From NCBI GenBank assembly GCA_963727635.1, contig CAVSHP010000019.1, positions 60,925 through 124,924 on the forward strand: 64,000 nt of DNA, read 5' to 3'. The notes below the pieces were generated by a model. It made no database searches. It was not told where the DNA came from and saw only the letters and a list, made by a program, of their open reading frames with translations. Positions 36,853-47,257 of the stretch are shown piece after piece; the first letter of the stretch is position 1; every line of letters begins with the position of its first letter. The translations under genes were made by a program, and so were the position numbers. The DNA is from SZUA-36 sp963727635 (lineage in GTDB: Bacteria > Pseudomonadota > Gammaproteobacteria > Xanthomonadales > SZUA-36).

Positions 36853-36933
36853 CAGGACACGCCCATGAACCCATCCCTGGGGGGCTCGATACTCGGCTTC
36901 CTGCCTCGTACGGTCTGCTTGCGGCGTGTCCTG
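36853..36933. repeat. Palindromic intergenic element with CAGGACACGCC ends
   Basis: CAGGACACGCC (36853-36863) is the exact reverse complement of GGCGTGTCCTG (36923-36933). The 59 bases between contain CCATCCCTGGGGGG and further self-complementary pieces. It looks like a known style of 80-bp palindromic repeat found between genes of many Gammaproteobacteria. The core differs from the GGGTGTCC family (GGACACG rather than GGACACC). Confidence 0.6.
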
Positions 36934-37079
36934 AAGTAAGGTAGTGCATGGCCTCGGCGCCCATGCTGAAATCGAAACAAGATTCAATTGTGGTCAACAC
37001 CAAGTAAACCGGAATGGCACTTTTACTTGAGCACGGTGAATTTGGACTAATTGGGACAGCAGTGTACTGCCCCCCTTTT

Positions 37080-38007
37080 TCAACGGGTGGGTTCTGCGCC
37101 TGGTTGCAGGGACAATAATGATTCAGCCAGCGAGGTAAATGAAATGCCCGTTGTTTTTCTCTGCTGCACTTTCTGATTATTCAGCGGACGCGAGCGTATC
37201 AGGAGCGAGTGATCCAGAGCAGAGACATTCATCTGGTAGGTGTCCGCAAAAGGCAGGACTGCCGGCAGGGACCATACCTCGGCGTCGAGCAGTTGTTGAA
37301 CGACGGCTTGAAATGTTTGTGGGTCCAACGTTGTAGTCACCCAGTCGCCTAATTCCACACCGGGTTGGTAGTTACGCCGGCTCAATTGCCCGGCTTCAAT
37401 TCTGATTATTTCCCCCTGCTGTGTTGTATCCGAAGGTAAATGCATGACCCTCAACATCAGGATTTGCGGCGCGAGTCTGCCCTGTATGAGCAAGGACAGG
37501 GCCTCAGCCATCGAAGTGGCGCGAACACCTGCTCGGCAAGCGGCTCAATGCTGTCCAGAGGGCCGTCGCCAATTTCATGAAGGCAACTGAACGGTCCCCG
37601 TTCAGGTCCTGATATGAGGCCTTTTCCATTCCGCCGGTCTGTACCTGTATGCTGCACATACAATGATGGGCGCGTCGTTCTCTGCGCTGTTGCCATACTG
37701 GGCCGCAAAAGAAGAGAAAATCGGCGTTTAGCAATTCCTTTAGCAAGCTTGTGCGTAGCGGCTTGTCGACTTCTACCTGTACTTGCTTATTCCAGACGGC
37801 AACACCTTCCGGATACAGGTGCAATGAACGGATACCCTGCTCATTGGTGCAGTCAACCTGCATGGACAAAGCCTGTGCGGGGTCCAGTAAAGCGGCGTGT
37901 AAAGCCTGTTCAAATGCCTTCGAACCTGTAACGGGGCGATCAATTGCCCCGGCAGCGCCACAGGTCCATACGGATAGAAAAAGGATAGAAAAAAGTCGTC
38001 CTCGCAC
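37080..38007 (-). pseudogene. Secreted hypothetical protein split by frame changes
   Basis: An upstream frame (37504-38007) has a signal peptide (LFSILFLSVWTCGAAGA) and about 140 plausible residues (GIRSLHLYPEGVAVWNKQVQVEV, LLNADFLFFCGP). A second frame (37080-37511) continues with protein-like text (ALSLLIQGRLAPQILMLRVMHL, TTTLDPQTFQAVVQQLLDAEVWSLPAVLPFADTYQM). Between them, about 37505-37560, the third frame reads LDSIEPLAEQVFA, so two breaks are needed to join all pieces. The two halves could also be separate genes, but the second has no good start site. Function unknown. Confidence 0.5.
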
Positions 38008-38129
38008 ACAAATCTCCTCGAAATTTTGGCCGCAGTCTAACAGAGAAAATAAAAATTTAGTTGTGGGACATCTTTAGCTGTGACTATTATAAGCGCTTCG
38101 GTCAACTATGTTCAGCGAGGTGTCAGCAC

Positions 38130-40577
38130 GTGAAAGTCTCAAAAATCCCATTTGTTTTTTGTCTGTCCGGCATGTTGTTAATGTTTACGTCACCACTGCT
38201 GGCGCAAAGTGAAACAGGTTTTGAGCGCATGAATGCGCAGGCTCAAAACCATCCATTGAAGTCATTGTCAGAAGCGGCAAAACAGTCCCGCCAGAAACCG
38301 GTAAATCCTGGTCCGCCCCGGGAAGTCATGAATTACCGCGGTGAGGGTAAGCCGTTAGCCAATGGCAGCAACGGGCCAGATCCCATTCTCCAGAACGTAG
38401 CCGGTGTTTCGGCAGCTTCCGTGGCCATGGGATTTGAAGGAACGGATAATGAGACCAATGGCGCGGTCCTGGGTTTTCGAATTGCGCCACCGGATACCGA
38501 TGGGCAAATCGGTGGTGCCAATGGCCAGTATTTTGTGCAGATGATCAACCTGCTGACGACGATTTTTGATCGTGACGGCAACATACTCGAAGCACCATTT
38601 GGCAGCGATGCCTTCTGGACCGCCATCGGCGGAAATTGTGGCAGCTTCAACCAGGGTGACCCGGTGGTTCTGTATGATGACCAGGCGGATCGCTGGCTGG
38701 TCAGCCAATTTGCATTTCCCGACAACTACAGTTCTTTTTCACAATGTGTGGCCATCTCGCAAACCGATGACCCGCGTGGCGCATACAACCGCTACGAGTT
38801 CTCCTTCAGTAATATTGGCTTCAATGATTACCCCAAGCACGGGATCGTCACCGATTCCATCACGCTAATGACCAATGTTTTCAAAAAAAGAGGCCAGAAT
38901 TTTAGCTTCGCCGGCCCCTACCTGGCCGTGATGGACAAGGCTGCCATGTACGCCGGCACCACTGCGTCAATGCGTGGCTTCAGTCTTGGCACCAGCCGCT
39001 TCGGCTTTGTAGCCGGTGATCTCGATGGCCCCGGTACGGCACCGGCGCTTTTCGCGACCGCAATGAGTACCAGTGACCATTTTGATATCTGGCAGATTAA
39101 TGCCAACTGGGGCGGAAGTTCTGCGAGTATCAGCCAGATCAGCAGTATTCCCATTACGCCCTTCAGCAGTACGCTTTGCAACGCATCACGCGGTGCCTGT
39201 ATACCACAACCACAAAATGGTCCGGCCCTGGAGTCCCTGTCAGACCGGCTGATGCACCGTTTGCAAATTCGTGACTTTGGCAGCTATCACACCATGCTCG
39301 CTTCGCACACCGTGAATGTGGGTGGTGGCCGCGCCGGTATTCGCTGGTACGAGTTCCGCGACACCGACGGCAGCTGGACGGTGTATCAACAGGGCACTTA
39401 TGCCCCCGATGATGGTTTGTATCGCTGGATGCCCAGCCTGGCCATGAACGGCAATGGTGACATCGGCATGGGTTACCTGATTGGCAGCAGCAACAAGTTC
39501 GTGTCCATTGCGCTGGCCGGTCAGACAGTGGCAGCTTCCGGTACCGGCGTCATGGATGCAGCTGAAATGAGCTGTGTTGATGGTGGTGGTGTTCAAACGG
39601 GCGTGAGCCGCTCCGGCGACTACGCTTCCACTTCGGTAGACCCTCTCGATGACACGACGTTTTGGCATACCAATGAATACGTGGACGTCGGCGGCAACTA
39701 TGTGTGGGATACCTACGTTTGTAACTTCCAGGTTGGCGACGTGGTTAATCCCAACAGCCCGCCGGTGGCAGGTATCGATGCATCGGATTGTAGCGGTCTG
39801 ACGTGTAATTTCGTCAGCACCTCAACCGACTCCGATGGCACCATTGCGAGCTACAACTGGAATTTCGGTGACGGCAACGGCAGCACCTCGGCCAATCCTT
39901 CACACACTTACAGTGCCAACAACACCTACACCGTCAGCCTGACGGTAACAGACAACGACGGCGCGTCAGATACCGCCCAGACCCAGGTCACTGTGGATAA
40001 CGGTATCAACACCCCGCCCAACGCGGTCATCACCTACGTTCATTGTACGGACCTGACCTGTAATTTCAGTGGTAGCGGTTCCAGCGACAGTGACGGCACG
40101 ATTGCCGGTTATGCATGGGACTTTGGCGATTCCGGCAATGGCACCGGTGTGACAACCTCTCATACCTATGGCGCTTATGGTCCCTACACGGTGAGCCTGG
40201 TGGTGACCGACAATGACGGTGACGTATCAGCTCCGGCAACCAATTCCTTTACCCTCACCAAGCCAGCTGATGCGACAACCATGTCAATAGACTCGATCGT
40301 TGTTGACACCGTGAACGGCGGCGGCGGAAATAAATCACCGCGTGCGACGGTTACCATTGTTGATGACCAGGGCGGCCTGGTTGGCTCAGCCCTTGTAACC
40401 GGTAATTTCACCGGTGACGCAGCGGCCTCCGGTGTCAGTTCAACGACAGATTCTAACGGCGTGGCCACACTGGAAAGCCCCAATAGTAAAAAGGGCAGGG
40501 TGAGTTTCACCTTCTGTGTGACAAACGTGAGCGGTTCACTGACCTGGGATAACGTAGCAGCCTGCGCTAACTATTAA
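38130..40577 (+). CDS. Large secreted protein with two PKD domains
   Basis: An 815-residue exported protein. The GTG at 38130 lies behind GAGG and opens a signal peptide (IPFVFCLSGMLLMFTSPLLA); the frame continues upstream without one. Residues 90-540 form a globular region (DPVVLYDDQADRWLVSQFAF, DDPRGAYNRYEF, DYASTSVDPLDD) of a type seen in secreted beta-propeller-like proteins. PKD domains lie at about 545-625 and 630-710 (WNFGDG, WDFGDSGNGTG), and the last 95 residues are Ig-like (RATVTIVDDQGGLV). It probably acts outside the cell in adhesion or polymer binding. A strong terminator follows. Confidence 0.8.
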   Translation: MKVSKIPFVFCLSGMLLMFTSPLLAQSETGFERMNAQAQNHPLKSLSEAAKQSRQKPVNPGPPREVMNYRGEGKPLANGSNGPDPILQNVAGVSAASVAMGFEGTDNETNGAVLGFRIAPPDTDGQIGGANGQYFVQMINLLTTIFDRDGNILEAPFGSDAFWTAIGGNCGSFNQGDPVVLYDDQADRWLVSQFAFPDNYSSFSQCVAISQTDDPRGAYNRYEFSFSNIGFNDYPKHGIVTDSITLMTNVFKKRGQNFSFAGPYLAVMDKAAMYAGTTASMRGFSLGTSRFGFVAGDLDGPGTAPALFATAMSTSDHFDIWQINANWGGSSASISQISSIPITPFSSTLCNASRGACIPQPQNGPALESLSDRLMHRLQIRDFGSYHTMLASHTVNVGGGRAGIRWYEFRDTDGSWTVYQQGTYAPDDGLYRWMPSLAMNGNGDIGMGYLIGSSNKFVSIALAGQTVAASGTGVMDAAEMSCVDGGGVQTGVSRSGDYASTSVDPLDDTTFWHTNEYVDVGGNYVWDTYVCNFQVGDVVNPNSPPVAGIDASDCSGLTCNFVSTSTDSDGTIASYNWNFGDGNGSTSANPSHTYSANNTYTVSLTVTDNDGASDTAQTQVTVDNGINTPPNAVITYVHCTDLTCNFSGSGSSDSDGTIAGYAWDFGDSGNGTGVTTSHTYGAYGPYTVSLVVTDNDGDVSAPATNSFTLTKPADATTMSIDSIVVDTVNGGGGNKSPRATVTIVDDQGGLVGSALVTGNFTGDAAASGVSSTTDSNGVATLESPNSKKGRVSFTFCVTNVSGSLTWDNVAACANY

Positions 40578-40600
40578 AGCAAGCCAGGCTTTTCTGAATC

Positions 40601-40630
40601 AGGCCGCCCCTTACCGGGCGGCCTTTTTTT
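40601..40630 (+). terminator. Rho-independent terminator after the PKD protein
   Basis: AGGCCGCCC-CTTACC-GGGCGGCCT followed by TTTTTTT: a GC-rich stem of nine pairs and a T-run, 24 bases after the stop at 40577. Confidence 0.9.
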
Positions 40631-40775
40631 ATCTGAAAATGCCATATTGACCGTTCTGCATCTTCGCAGCCCAGTCAGGTTTTCATTGCCACAACCGCGT
40701 GCTCGCCGTAACGGCCCGGCTCGTCGGTCCGTATTGCAGGACTATGTTGTGCGGGCAGATGGCGGTCGAAGTTTT

Positions 40776-41684
40776 TTAGAATCCAAATGTATGAAGCATC
40801 TCAGACACGTTTGGCAGCCAGTCACCGGCGGCGTGCACCATCATCACGATCAGCAGGCTGCGGGTGCGCAGCCAGATCACGCCCATGAAAAGTCCCGATA
40901 CCGAGATCACCGCAATGCTGTAGGCGAGCGCAAACAGCAGTGAGGGTTCGGCAAACAGGTCGGCTGCATTCTGTTCCCAGCGCAGGTAGTAGCCCGGTGC
41001 GTGCGCGAGGCCGAACAGCAAGGCTGCGAGGAACAGGCCAGACACAGGGTTGCCAAGCCACGCCGACAGACGTTGTTGCAACAGGCCACGGAACAGGAAC
41101 TCCTCGACGAGCCCAACCTCGGCCATCAGCACGAGGTATATGAGCACCCCGCCGGAGAGCAGGATTGCCAGCGAATAACCCGAGGCGTCGATGCGCTGCA
41201 GACCCTTGCCGATCACGGCGTTTACAGCGATGAACAGCAACGACAGCACGATGGCGATGAGCCAGCCGCGAGGGCCGATGTTGAACGACAGGAAATCGCG
41301 CCAGCGATAGCCACGCCGGGCGAAAATCACAAACGGGATGACCACAAAGAACACCAGTTTGCCGGTGAGCTTGGCAAAATAATTGGCAGGATCCTCCGGC
41401 AACACGTCATTGATCGCCTCCAGGCCAATGGTCAGAAAAAGCACGATCACCAACAGGTAGGCGAGCAACAATTTCGACTCGGCTGCAGGCTTATCGACCT
41501 TCGCGGGCAGGGCCTGGTAGTTCCGGCTTACCAGTATCGTGGCGCCCGGCAGCAACAGACCGAAGATGATGAGAACCACGAGCAGTTCCGCCAGGCCAAA
41601 GCCGAAGACGGCCAGCACGATGACGCTCGCGATATAAATCAGCCCGTAGCCGATGAAGAACGGATTTGCAAGGAACGCGCGCAT
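40776..41684 (-). CDS. CPBP family intramembrane metalloprotease
   Basis: A 302-residue protein with eight or so membrane segments. The catalytic motifs are E194-E195-x3-R199 (LVEEFLFRGLLQQRL) and H228 (FGLAHAPGYYL), with further conserved polar residues near the C-terminus. This is the CAAX-protease and bacteriocin-processing family (Abi) that cleaves substrates in the inner membrane; the substrate is unknown. It lies downstream of the PLP decarboxylase on the same strand with a 58-bp gap. Confidence 0.85.
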   Translation of the reverse strand: MRAFLANPFFIGYGLIYIASVIVLAVFGFGLAELLVVLIIFGLLLPGATILVSRNYQALPAKVDKPAAESKLLLAYLLVIVLFLTIGLEAINDVLPEDPANYFAKLTGKLVFFVVIPFVIFARRGYRWRDFLSFNIGPRGWLIAIVLSLLFIAVNAVIGKGLQRIDASGYSLAILLSGGVLIYLVLMAEVGLVEEFLFRGLLQQRLSAWLGNPVSGLFLAALLFGLAHAPGYYLRWEQNAADLFAEPSLLFALAYSIAVISVSGLFMGVIWLRTRSLLIVMMVHAAGDWLPNVSEMLHTFGF

Positions 41685-41742
41685 GGGTCAGATCTCCTTT
41701 GGCATCAAAGTGGAAATTGGGATTTGTCTTGTCTTTCCGGTT

Positions 41743-43119
41743 TCATATTTTCATCGCCGTCTTGATCGCAGTGTACGCGCGGTCGATGTCTTTCGCAGTG
41801 GTGCGGAAGTTGCTCAATGAAATCCGCATCACACGCATGCCGTGCCACACGGTCGGGCCAAACCAGGCTTCACCGCTGGCATTGATACGGGTGATGACCT
41901 CGGCGGTCCGTTTGTCGTGGTCACCATGCGGGTCGAGAAATCGCACCAGGCCCTGGTTGATGACCGGTGTTGTCAGCACTTCCACGCCCGCCAGTTCACC
42001 CAGTTTCAACACGAATTCCCGGGTCAGGTCGCAACAATTCTCGATCATCCTGGCGACCCCATTACGTCCCAGCGTCCGCAGCGTCGCGTAAATCGGTATG
42101 CCGCGTGCGCGTCTCGACCACTCGGGACCCCATTCAAGCTGGTCGCGAACGTTTTCAACTTCGATCTTGTAGGGCGCCGGTATCGTCATTGCGATCTTGT
42201 GGGCCTCGGGGTCAGCGACAAATGCCATGCCACTGTCGTACGGGACATTCAGCCACTTATGCGCATCGGTTGCCCATGAATCTGCTTTCTCAATACCTTT
42301 CACCAGGTGGCGGTAGCGTGGACTGGCTGCAACCCATAAACCGAAGGCGCCGTCGATATGCACCCAGGCATTGTATGCATGGGCCAGGTCACAGACTTCA
42401 TCGAAGGGATCAAAGGCGCCACGGTTCAGATCACCGGCTGCCAGGGAGACAATCGTTGGCATATCCGGGTTTTTCTCAAGCTCGATTTTCAGTGCGGCAA
42501 CGTCGATCGTGCCGTCGTCCTGCATATCAACCTGGACAACTGCATCGGTGCCGATACCGAGGTGACGCAGGGCGCGTAACAGGGTTTCGTGGTGCTCTCC
42601 GACCAGCACCCGGATCGGTGGACTGCCCGCCAGGCCCTGTCTTTCTGCCGACCAGCCATGATCTGCCAGTATCTTGTGACGGGCTGCGGCCAGCGCGGTG
42701 ACATGTGCCATCTGGCAGCCGGTAACGAATGCAAAGGATGCCTGTTGCGGCAGGCCGAGGATGTCTTTCAGCCAGCCGGCAGCCACGTCTTCGATGATGG
42801 CGGCCGATGGTGAGCAGGCGTAAGCGCCGGCATTCTGGTCCCAGGCAGAGGTCAGCCAGTCGGCCGCAATCGAAACCGGAATACCGCCGCCGATGACCCA
42901 GCCAAAGAACCTGCCATTGCCACTGTTCAACAGGCCGTCACGGGCATCTTCGGCGAGCTCGTTGACCACCTGCAGTGGCGGCAGGCCATCGGCCGTCAGC
43001 TCCTTGTGCAGCTTCTCACGCAATGCCTGCGGATCGATTTCCTCGCTTACTTTCTGCAGATCAAATGATTCGATGTATTCAGCGGCAATTTCCGCAGCAC
43101 GTTTGAGTTCAGGGTTCAC
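41743..43119 (-). CDS. PLP-dependent group II decarboxylase
   Basis: A 458-residue aminotransferase-fold enzyme of the aromatic amino acid/glutamate decarboxylase family. PLP is bound by K288 in SWATDAHKWLNVPYDSG, and D256 in AWVHIDGAFG contacts the pyridine nitrogen. The substrate-side loop ACSPSAAIIEDVAAGWL is also present. The GTG at 43119 has an ideal GGAGG seven bases upstream; the open frame extends to 43176 without a site. It removes CO2 from an amino acid in the cytoplasm, but which one cannot be decided from motifs. Confidence 0.85.
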   Translation of the reverse strand: MNPELKRAAEIAAEYIESFDLQKVSEEIDPQALREKLHKELTADGLPPLQVVNELAEDARDGLLNSGNGRFFGWVIGGGIPVSIAADWLTSAWDQNAGAYACSPSAAIIEDVAAGWLKDILGLPQQASFAFVTGCQMAHVTALAAARHKILADHGWSAERQGLAGSPPIRVLVGEHHETLLRALRHLGIGTDAVVQVDMQDDGTIDVAALKIELEKNPDMPTIVSLAAGDLNRGAFDPFDEVCDLAHAYNAWVHIDGAFGLWVAASPRYRHLVKGIEKADSWATDAHKWLNVPYDSGMAFVADPEAHKIAMTIPAPYKIEVENVRDQLEWGPEWSRRARGIPIYATLRTLGRNGVARMIENCCDLTREFVLKLGELAGVEVLTTPVINQGLVRFLDPHGDHDKRTAEVITRINASGEAWFGPTVWHGMRVMRISLSNFRTTAKDIDRAYTAIKTAMKI

Positions 43120-43322
43120 ACGCAAACCTCCAGAATATGAGCGGCGATTATTGCCCAATACCGGCTTGTTGACCACCCGGATTTTGCTGAAATAACCAGT
43201 CGGGTCATGTTAGATACCCCGCGGCCCTGAGCTGATGTTCTTTGCCTGTTTTTTATTTGTCATGTCGCCGCAGTGTAGAAAATCAGGTTAAAATCACCGC
43301 ATAACGAAAACCAGGAGACAAC

Positions 43323-44828
43323 ATGGAAACCATGCCCGCGACCCGCTCCCAGACCCGTTCGTTCACGACGATTTTCCTCATCGAGATGTGGGAGCGCTTT
43401 GGCTTCTACGGCATGCAGGCGCTGATTGTCTATTACATGGTGCAACGCCTGGAGTTTCCCGACGAACGCGCCACGCTGGTGTGGGGCGCAGCCGCGGCGT
43501 TGATCTACGTTGCGCCGGCGATCGGCGGCTGGATCGGCGACAAGATCCTCGGCACACGCCGCACCATGTTGCTCGGCGCCGTGATCCTGTCCGTCGGTTA
43601 CGGCCTGATGGTGGTGCCGGGTCAGAGCATCTGGTTCCTGTTTTGTGCGCTGGGCGTAATCGTGGTCGGCAACGGCCTGTTCAAGGCCAATGCCGGCAAC
43701 CTGGTGCGCAAGATCTACGAGGGTGATGATTCCCGCATCGACAGTGCCTTCACCATCTATTACATGGCGGTCAACCTCGGTGCGATGATCTCGCAGTTGC
43801 TGACCCCGTGGCTGAAGGACTACGTCAACGATCACTACAGCAACCAGATGGGCTGGCACATCGCCTTTGCGGTCTGCGCGGTTGGCCTGTTGCTGGGTCT
43901 GGCAAACTACTGGCTGATGCGTCGCGCCATGGACCACATCGGTTCAGAGCCAGACGAACAACCGCTTAACTGGGGCAAGCTGGGGGCGGTACTGGGCGGC
44001 AGCTTCGTGGCAATTTTCGTCTCCGCCTACATCCTGCAACACCAGGATGTCGCACGTGCCTTTGTCTATCTTGCGGCCCTGGTGGTTATCGGCATTTTTG
44101 CCTACCTGATCAGCACCGGCCAACGCAATGAACGCGCGGGTCTGATCGCGGCCCTGGTGCTGACGGTGCAGACGGTCTTTTATTTCATTTTCTACCAGCA
44201 GATGTCAACTTCGCTGGCATTGTTTGCACTGCGCAATGTCGACCCGGCCTTCATCGTTTTCGGTGTGCATTTGTGGGACTGGTCGCCGGCGCAGTTCCAG
44301 GCCTTCAATCCGATCTGGATTTTTGCCCTGAGCCCGGTGCTGGCCTGGGCCTACACGAGAGCGGGCAAGGCCGGCAAGGACCTCTCCATCGCTGCCAAGT
44401 TCGCCCTCGGTTTTGTTATCGTGGCCGCCGGGTTTTTCATTTACGGTGCTTCCGGGTACCTGGCGGACAGCCAGGGCAAGGTTTCCTCTTGGCTGATGGT
44501 GTGGGGATACGGCGCCATCTCACTGGGTGAACTGCTGGTCAGCGGCCTCGGCCTGGCGATGATCGCGCGCTACGTGCCGGCACGTATGGGCGGCTTCATG
44601 ATGGGCGCCTATTTTGTTGCCTCGGGTGTCTCGCAGTATCTCGGCGGTCTCGTCGCCACCTACGCCAGCGTGCCGCGCAATATTACCGATCCGCTCGTGT
44701 CGATGCCGATCTATACCAGCCTGTTCAACAAGCTGGGTTTCGCCGCGCTGATTTGCACCGTGATTGCGATCGCCGTGTTGCCGCTGATGAACCGTTTGTC
44801 ACGGACCCACAGCGAAGGTGCAACATAG
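43323..44828 (+). CDS. POT-family proton-coupled oligopeptide transporter
   Basis: A 501-residue inner-membrane protein with about fourteen helices. The first helix carries the proton-coupling motif WERFGFYGMQALIVYY, and the PTR2 signature FTIYYMAVNLGAMISQLL lies near residue 143. GNGLFKANAGNLV and FYQQMSTSLALFALRNVD are also typical. It imports di- and tripeptides with protons, like E. coli DtpA. The gene stands alone, preceded by AGGAGAC and a short intergenic region. Confidence 0.9.
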   Translation: METMPATRSQTRSFTTIFLIEMWERFGFYGMQALIVYYMVQRLEFPDERATLVWGAAAALIYVAPAIGGWIGDKILGTRRTMLLGAVILSVGYGLMVVPGQSIWFLFCALGVIVVGNGLFKANAGNLVRKIYEGDDSRIDSAFTIYYMAVNLGAMISQLLTPWLKDYVNDHYSNQMGWHIAFAVCAVGLLLGLANYWLMRRAMDHIGSEPDEQPLNWGKLGAVLGGSFVAIFVSAYILQHQDVARAFVYLAALVVIGIFAYLISTGQRNERAGLIAALVLTVQTVFYFIFYQQMSTSLALFALRNVDPAFIVFGVHLWDWSPAQFQAFNPIWIFALSPVLAWAYTRAGKAGKDLSIAAKFALGFVIVAAGFFIYGASGYLADSQGKVSSWLMVWGYGAISLGELLVSGLGLAMIARYVPARMGGFMMGAYFVASGVSQYLGGLVATYASVPRNITDPLVSMPIYTSLFNKLGFAALICTVIAIAVLPLMNRLSRTHSEGAT

Positions 44829-44991
44829 GGGCAACAGGTAAAGTTCGATTATTTTTCATCGGCACCGCCTCGACGCCAAAAGCCCGCGGTGCACCGGCAC
44901 GCGACATTCGATTCGGTTCGCTGTATGGTGAAAGACAGACGAATAAGTCAGTGTGAATACGCTGGTTCGCATAACGGAAGGGATCAATACA

Positions 44992-45288
44992 ATGCTCGTA
45001 ACATTTACCACCAAGAACTATGCCGACATAACAATGTTTGGCGATGTGGCGCTCACCTTGCTTAAATTGATGGGGCACAGCACGAAGGTGCCCGGGGCGA
45101 TACTGGCGGCCGATGTTCCCGCAGCCCTCGACCGTCTTAAAGCCGCGATAGATGTTGAAAAGACCTCGCCGCCTGCCGATGACACCGATGAGGAAGAGCC
45201 CGTGGTAAGTTTGGCACACCGGGCCCTGCCGCTTTTCGAGCTGTTTGAGGCAGCAATAAAGGCGCACGCCAACGTCATGTGGAAATAA
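44992..45288 (+). CDS. DUF1840 family protein
   Basis: A 98-residue cytoplasmic protein. The start MLVTFTTKNYADITMFGDVALTLLKLMGHS and GAILAADVPAALDRLKAAI follow the DUF1840 pattern, and AHRALPLFELFEAAIKAHANVMW closes it. The role is unknown. An in-frame start upstream (44953) would add unconserved residues. Kup begins 12 bases after its stop, so the two probably share a transcript. Confidence 0.85.
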   Translation: MLVTFTTKNYADITMFGDVALTLLKLMGHSTKVPGAILAADVPAALDRLKAAIDVEKTSPPADDTDEEEPVVSLAHRALPLFELFEAAIKAHANVMWK

Positions 45289-45300
45289 ATCCCGACAGTC

Positions 45301-47244
45301 GTGGGTACGACCAGGAATCACGAACCGGTACGTAAGGCTCAGGACGTGGCGCTGCAGAGCCACCCGCAACCGGCGCCCCAGCAGCAGCCCTTTGCACCGC
45401 TCGCTGTAGCAGTACTTGGCGTGGTCTACGGTGACATCGGCACCAGCCCGATCTACGCATTACGTGAAAGTTTCGCCGGGCACAGTCCCATCCCGGTTTC
45501 GACGGCCAACATACTCGGCATCCTCTCGCTGATTTTCTGGACGCTCATTCTTATCATCTCACTCAAATACATGGTTTTCGTGCTGCGTGCCGACAACCGT
45601 GGCGAGGGTGGTACCTTCGCCCTGCTGGCGCTGTTGGGACCTGACCGCGGCCAGGAACGGCGATCGCGCCGGGTACTGATCCTGCTTGGCGTTCTCGGCG
45701 CATCGATGCTCTATGGCGGCGCCATGATCACCCCGGCAATCTCGGTGCTGAGCGCGGTGGAGGGTCTGCAGATTGCCGCCCCGCATTTAAAACACTTCGT
45801 GGTTCCGATAACGGTCGTGATCCTGTTTGGACTGTTTGCCATGCAGAGCTTTGGCACCGCAAAAGTGGGTGCGATATTCGGTCCTCTGACCCTGATATGG
45901 TTTGCGGTGCTGGCGGTGCTGGGGGTTCACGGGATAATGCAGGCACCCGAGGTACTGTTGGCCGTCAACCCGCTTTACGCGGTGGATTATTTCGTTGCCA
46001 ACGGTTTTAAAGGATATTTTGCCATCTACGCAGTATTCCTGGTTGCCACCGGCGGGGAAGCCCTGTATGCGGATCTCGGCCATTTCGGCCGCTATCCTAT
46101 CCGCGTGGTGTGGTTTGCCTTCGTGTTGCCGGCGCTGTTACTGAATTACTTCGGCCAGGGTGCATTGCTGATCACCGACCCTGCGGGCGGCGTCAATCCA
46201 TTCTTTCACCTGGCTCCGGACTGGGCGCTGTATCCGCTGATTTTACTGGCAACGGCAGCGACCTGTATTGCCTCGCAGGCGGTCATTACCGGCGCCTACT
46301 CACTAACCCGACAGGCCGCTCAGCTCGGTTTGTTGCCGCGTCTGACCGTGGCGCACACTGCCGCCGATGCGCATGGACAGATATACATGCCCACCGTCAA
46401 CTGGCTGCTGATGGCCGCCGCGATCAGCCTGGTTCTGGTCTTCCAGTCTTCAGGTAACCTGGCGTCTGCCTATGGCGTCGCGGTCAATTCCACGATGGCC
46501 ATCACCACGGTGCTGGCCTACAAGGTGGCGCTCGAACGCGGCGGATGGAGTTGGCGGCAGGCGCTGGCTTTTCTGCTGGGCTTCCTCATCATCGACCTTG
46601 GCTACCTGGGTGCAAACCTGCAAACCATACCGGACGGTGGCTGGTTGCCACTGATCATCGGCCTGATACTGTTCACCGTGATGACGACCTGGCGCCGTGG
46701 CGGACAGTTGCTGAGCGAGCAGGTTGCGGAATTGACACCGACGGTGGAAACCTTTGTCGGCAAGTTGAAAGGGGAGCAGATACCCCGCGTGCCCGGTGTT
46801 GCGGTATTTTTCACGGGCAGGCTGGACCACATTCCGCCTGCCTTGCAGCAACTGGTGCGGAGTACCGGTATCCTGCACGAACAGGTTCTGCTGGTCAGCG
46901 TCGTGACCGAACCGGTATCCAAGACCAATCCTGATGAACGCATCGAACTGACAGGACTCGATGGCGGTTTCATGCGCCTGGTGCTGCACTACGGCTTTAT
47001 GCAGGGACCCAATGTGCCGTCGGATCTTGCCGACTGCGCCAAGCTGGGGTTGGAACTGGAACTGGACAAGATTCATTATTTCATCGGTCACGTGGACATG
47101 CTGGCAGGCCGTAAGATGCATGGAATGGTGTCCTGGCGTGACCGGCTTTTCACCCGTATGGCCACCAATACCCAGGATGCCACTGCGCTCTACCAGATTC
47201 CCACCGCCCAGGCCATGCGGGTGGGTGTGCAAATTGGGATCTGA
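45301..47244 (+). CDS. kup: Kup-type low-affinity potassium transporter
   Basis: A 647-residue inner-membrane protein, the usual length. The signature GVVYGDIGTSPIYALRESF occupies residues 40-58 in the first helix. Twelve helices fill the first 450 residues (GGEALYADLGHFGRYPIR..., FGQGALLI), followed by a cytoplasmic C-terminal domain (VPGVAVFFTGRLDHIPPALQQLV...HYGFMQGPNVP). It takes up potassium with protons. The GTG start is the only one that keeps the first helix whole. It is intact with no frame breaks across 1.9 kb. Confidence 0.95.
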   Translation: MGTTRNHEPVRKAQDVALQSHPQPAPQQQPFAPLAVAVLGVVYGDIGTSPIYALRESFAGHSPIPVSTANILGILSLIFWTLILIISLKYMVFVLRADNRGEGGTFALLALLGPDRGQERRSRRVLILLGVLGASMLYGGAMITPAISVLSAVEGLQIAAPHLKHFVVPITVVILFGLFAMQSFGTAKVGAIFGPLTLIWFAVLAVLGVHGIMQAPEVLLAVNPLYAVDYFVANGFKGYFAIYAVFLVATGGEALYADLGHFGRYPIRVVWFAFVLPALLLNYFGQGALLITDPAGGVNPFFHLAPDWALYPLILLATAATCIASQAVITGAYSLTRQAAQLGLLPRLTVAHTAADAHGQIYMPTVNWLLMAAAISLVLVFQSSGNLASAYGVAVNSTMAITTVLAYKVALERGGWSWRQALAFLLGFLIIDLGYLGANLQTIPDGGWLPLIIGLILFTVMTTWRRGGQLLSEQVAELTPTVETFVGKLKGEQIPRVPGVAVFFTGRLDHIPPALQQLVRSTGILHEQVLLVSVVTEPVSKTNPDERIELTGLDGGFMRLVLHYGFMQGPNVPSDLADCAKLGLELELDKIHYFIGHVDMLAGRKMHGMVSWRDRLFTRMATNTQDATALYQIPTAQAMRVGVQIGI

Positions 47245-47257
47245 CCGGGCGACCCTG

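Noticed and set aside
41001..41765. 254-codon plus-strand frame opposite the CPBP protease
   Set aside because: It is the shadow of a membrane protein with clear catalytic motifs; its own translation is Gln/Arg-rich without domains.
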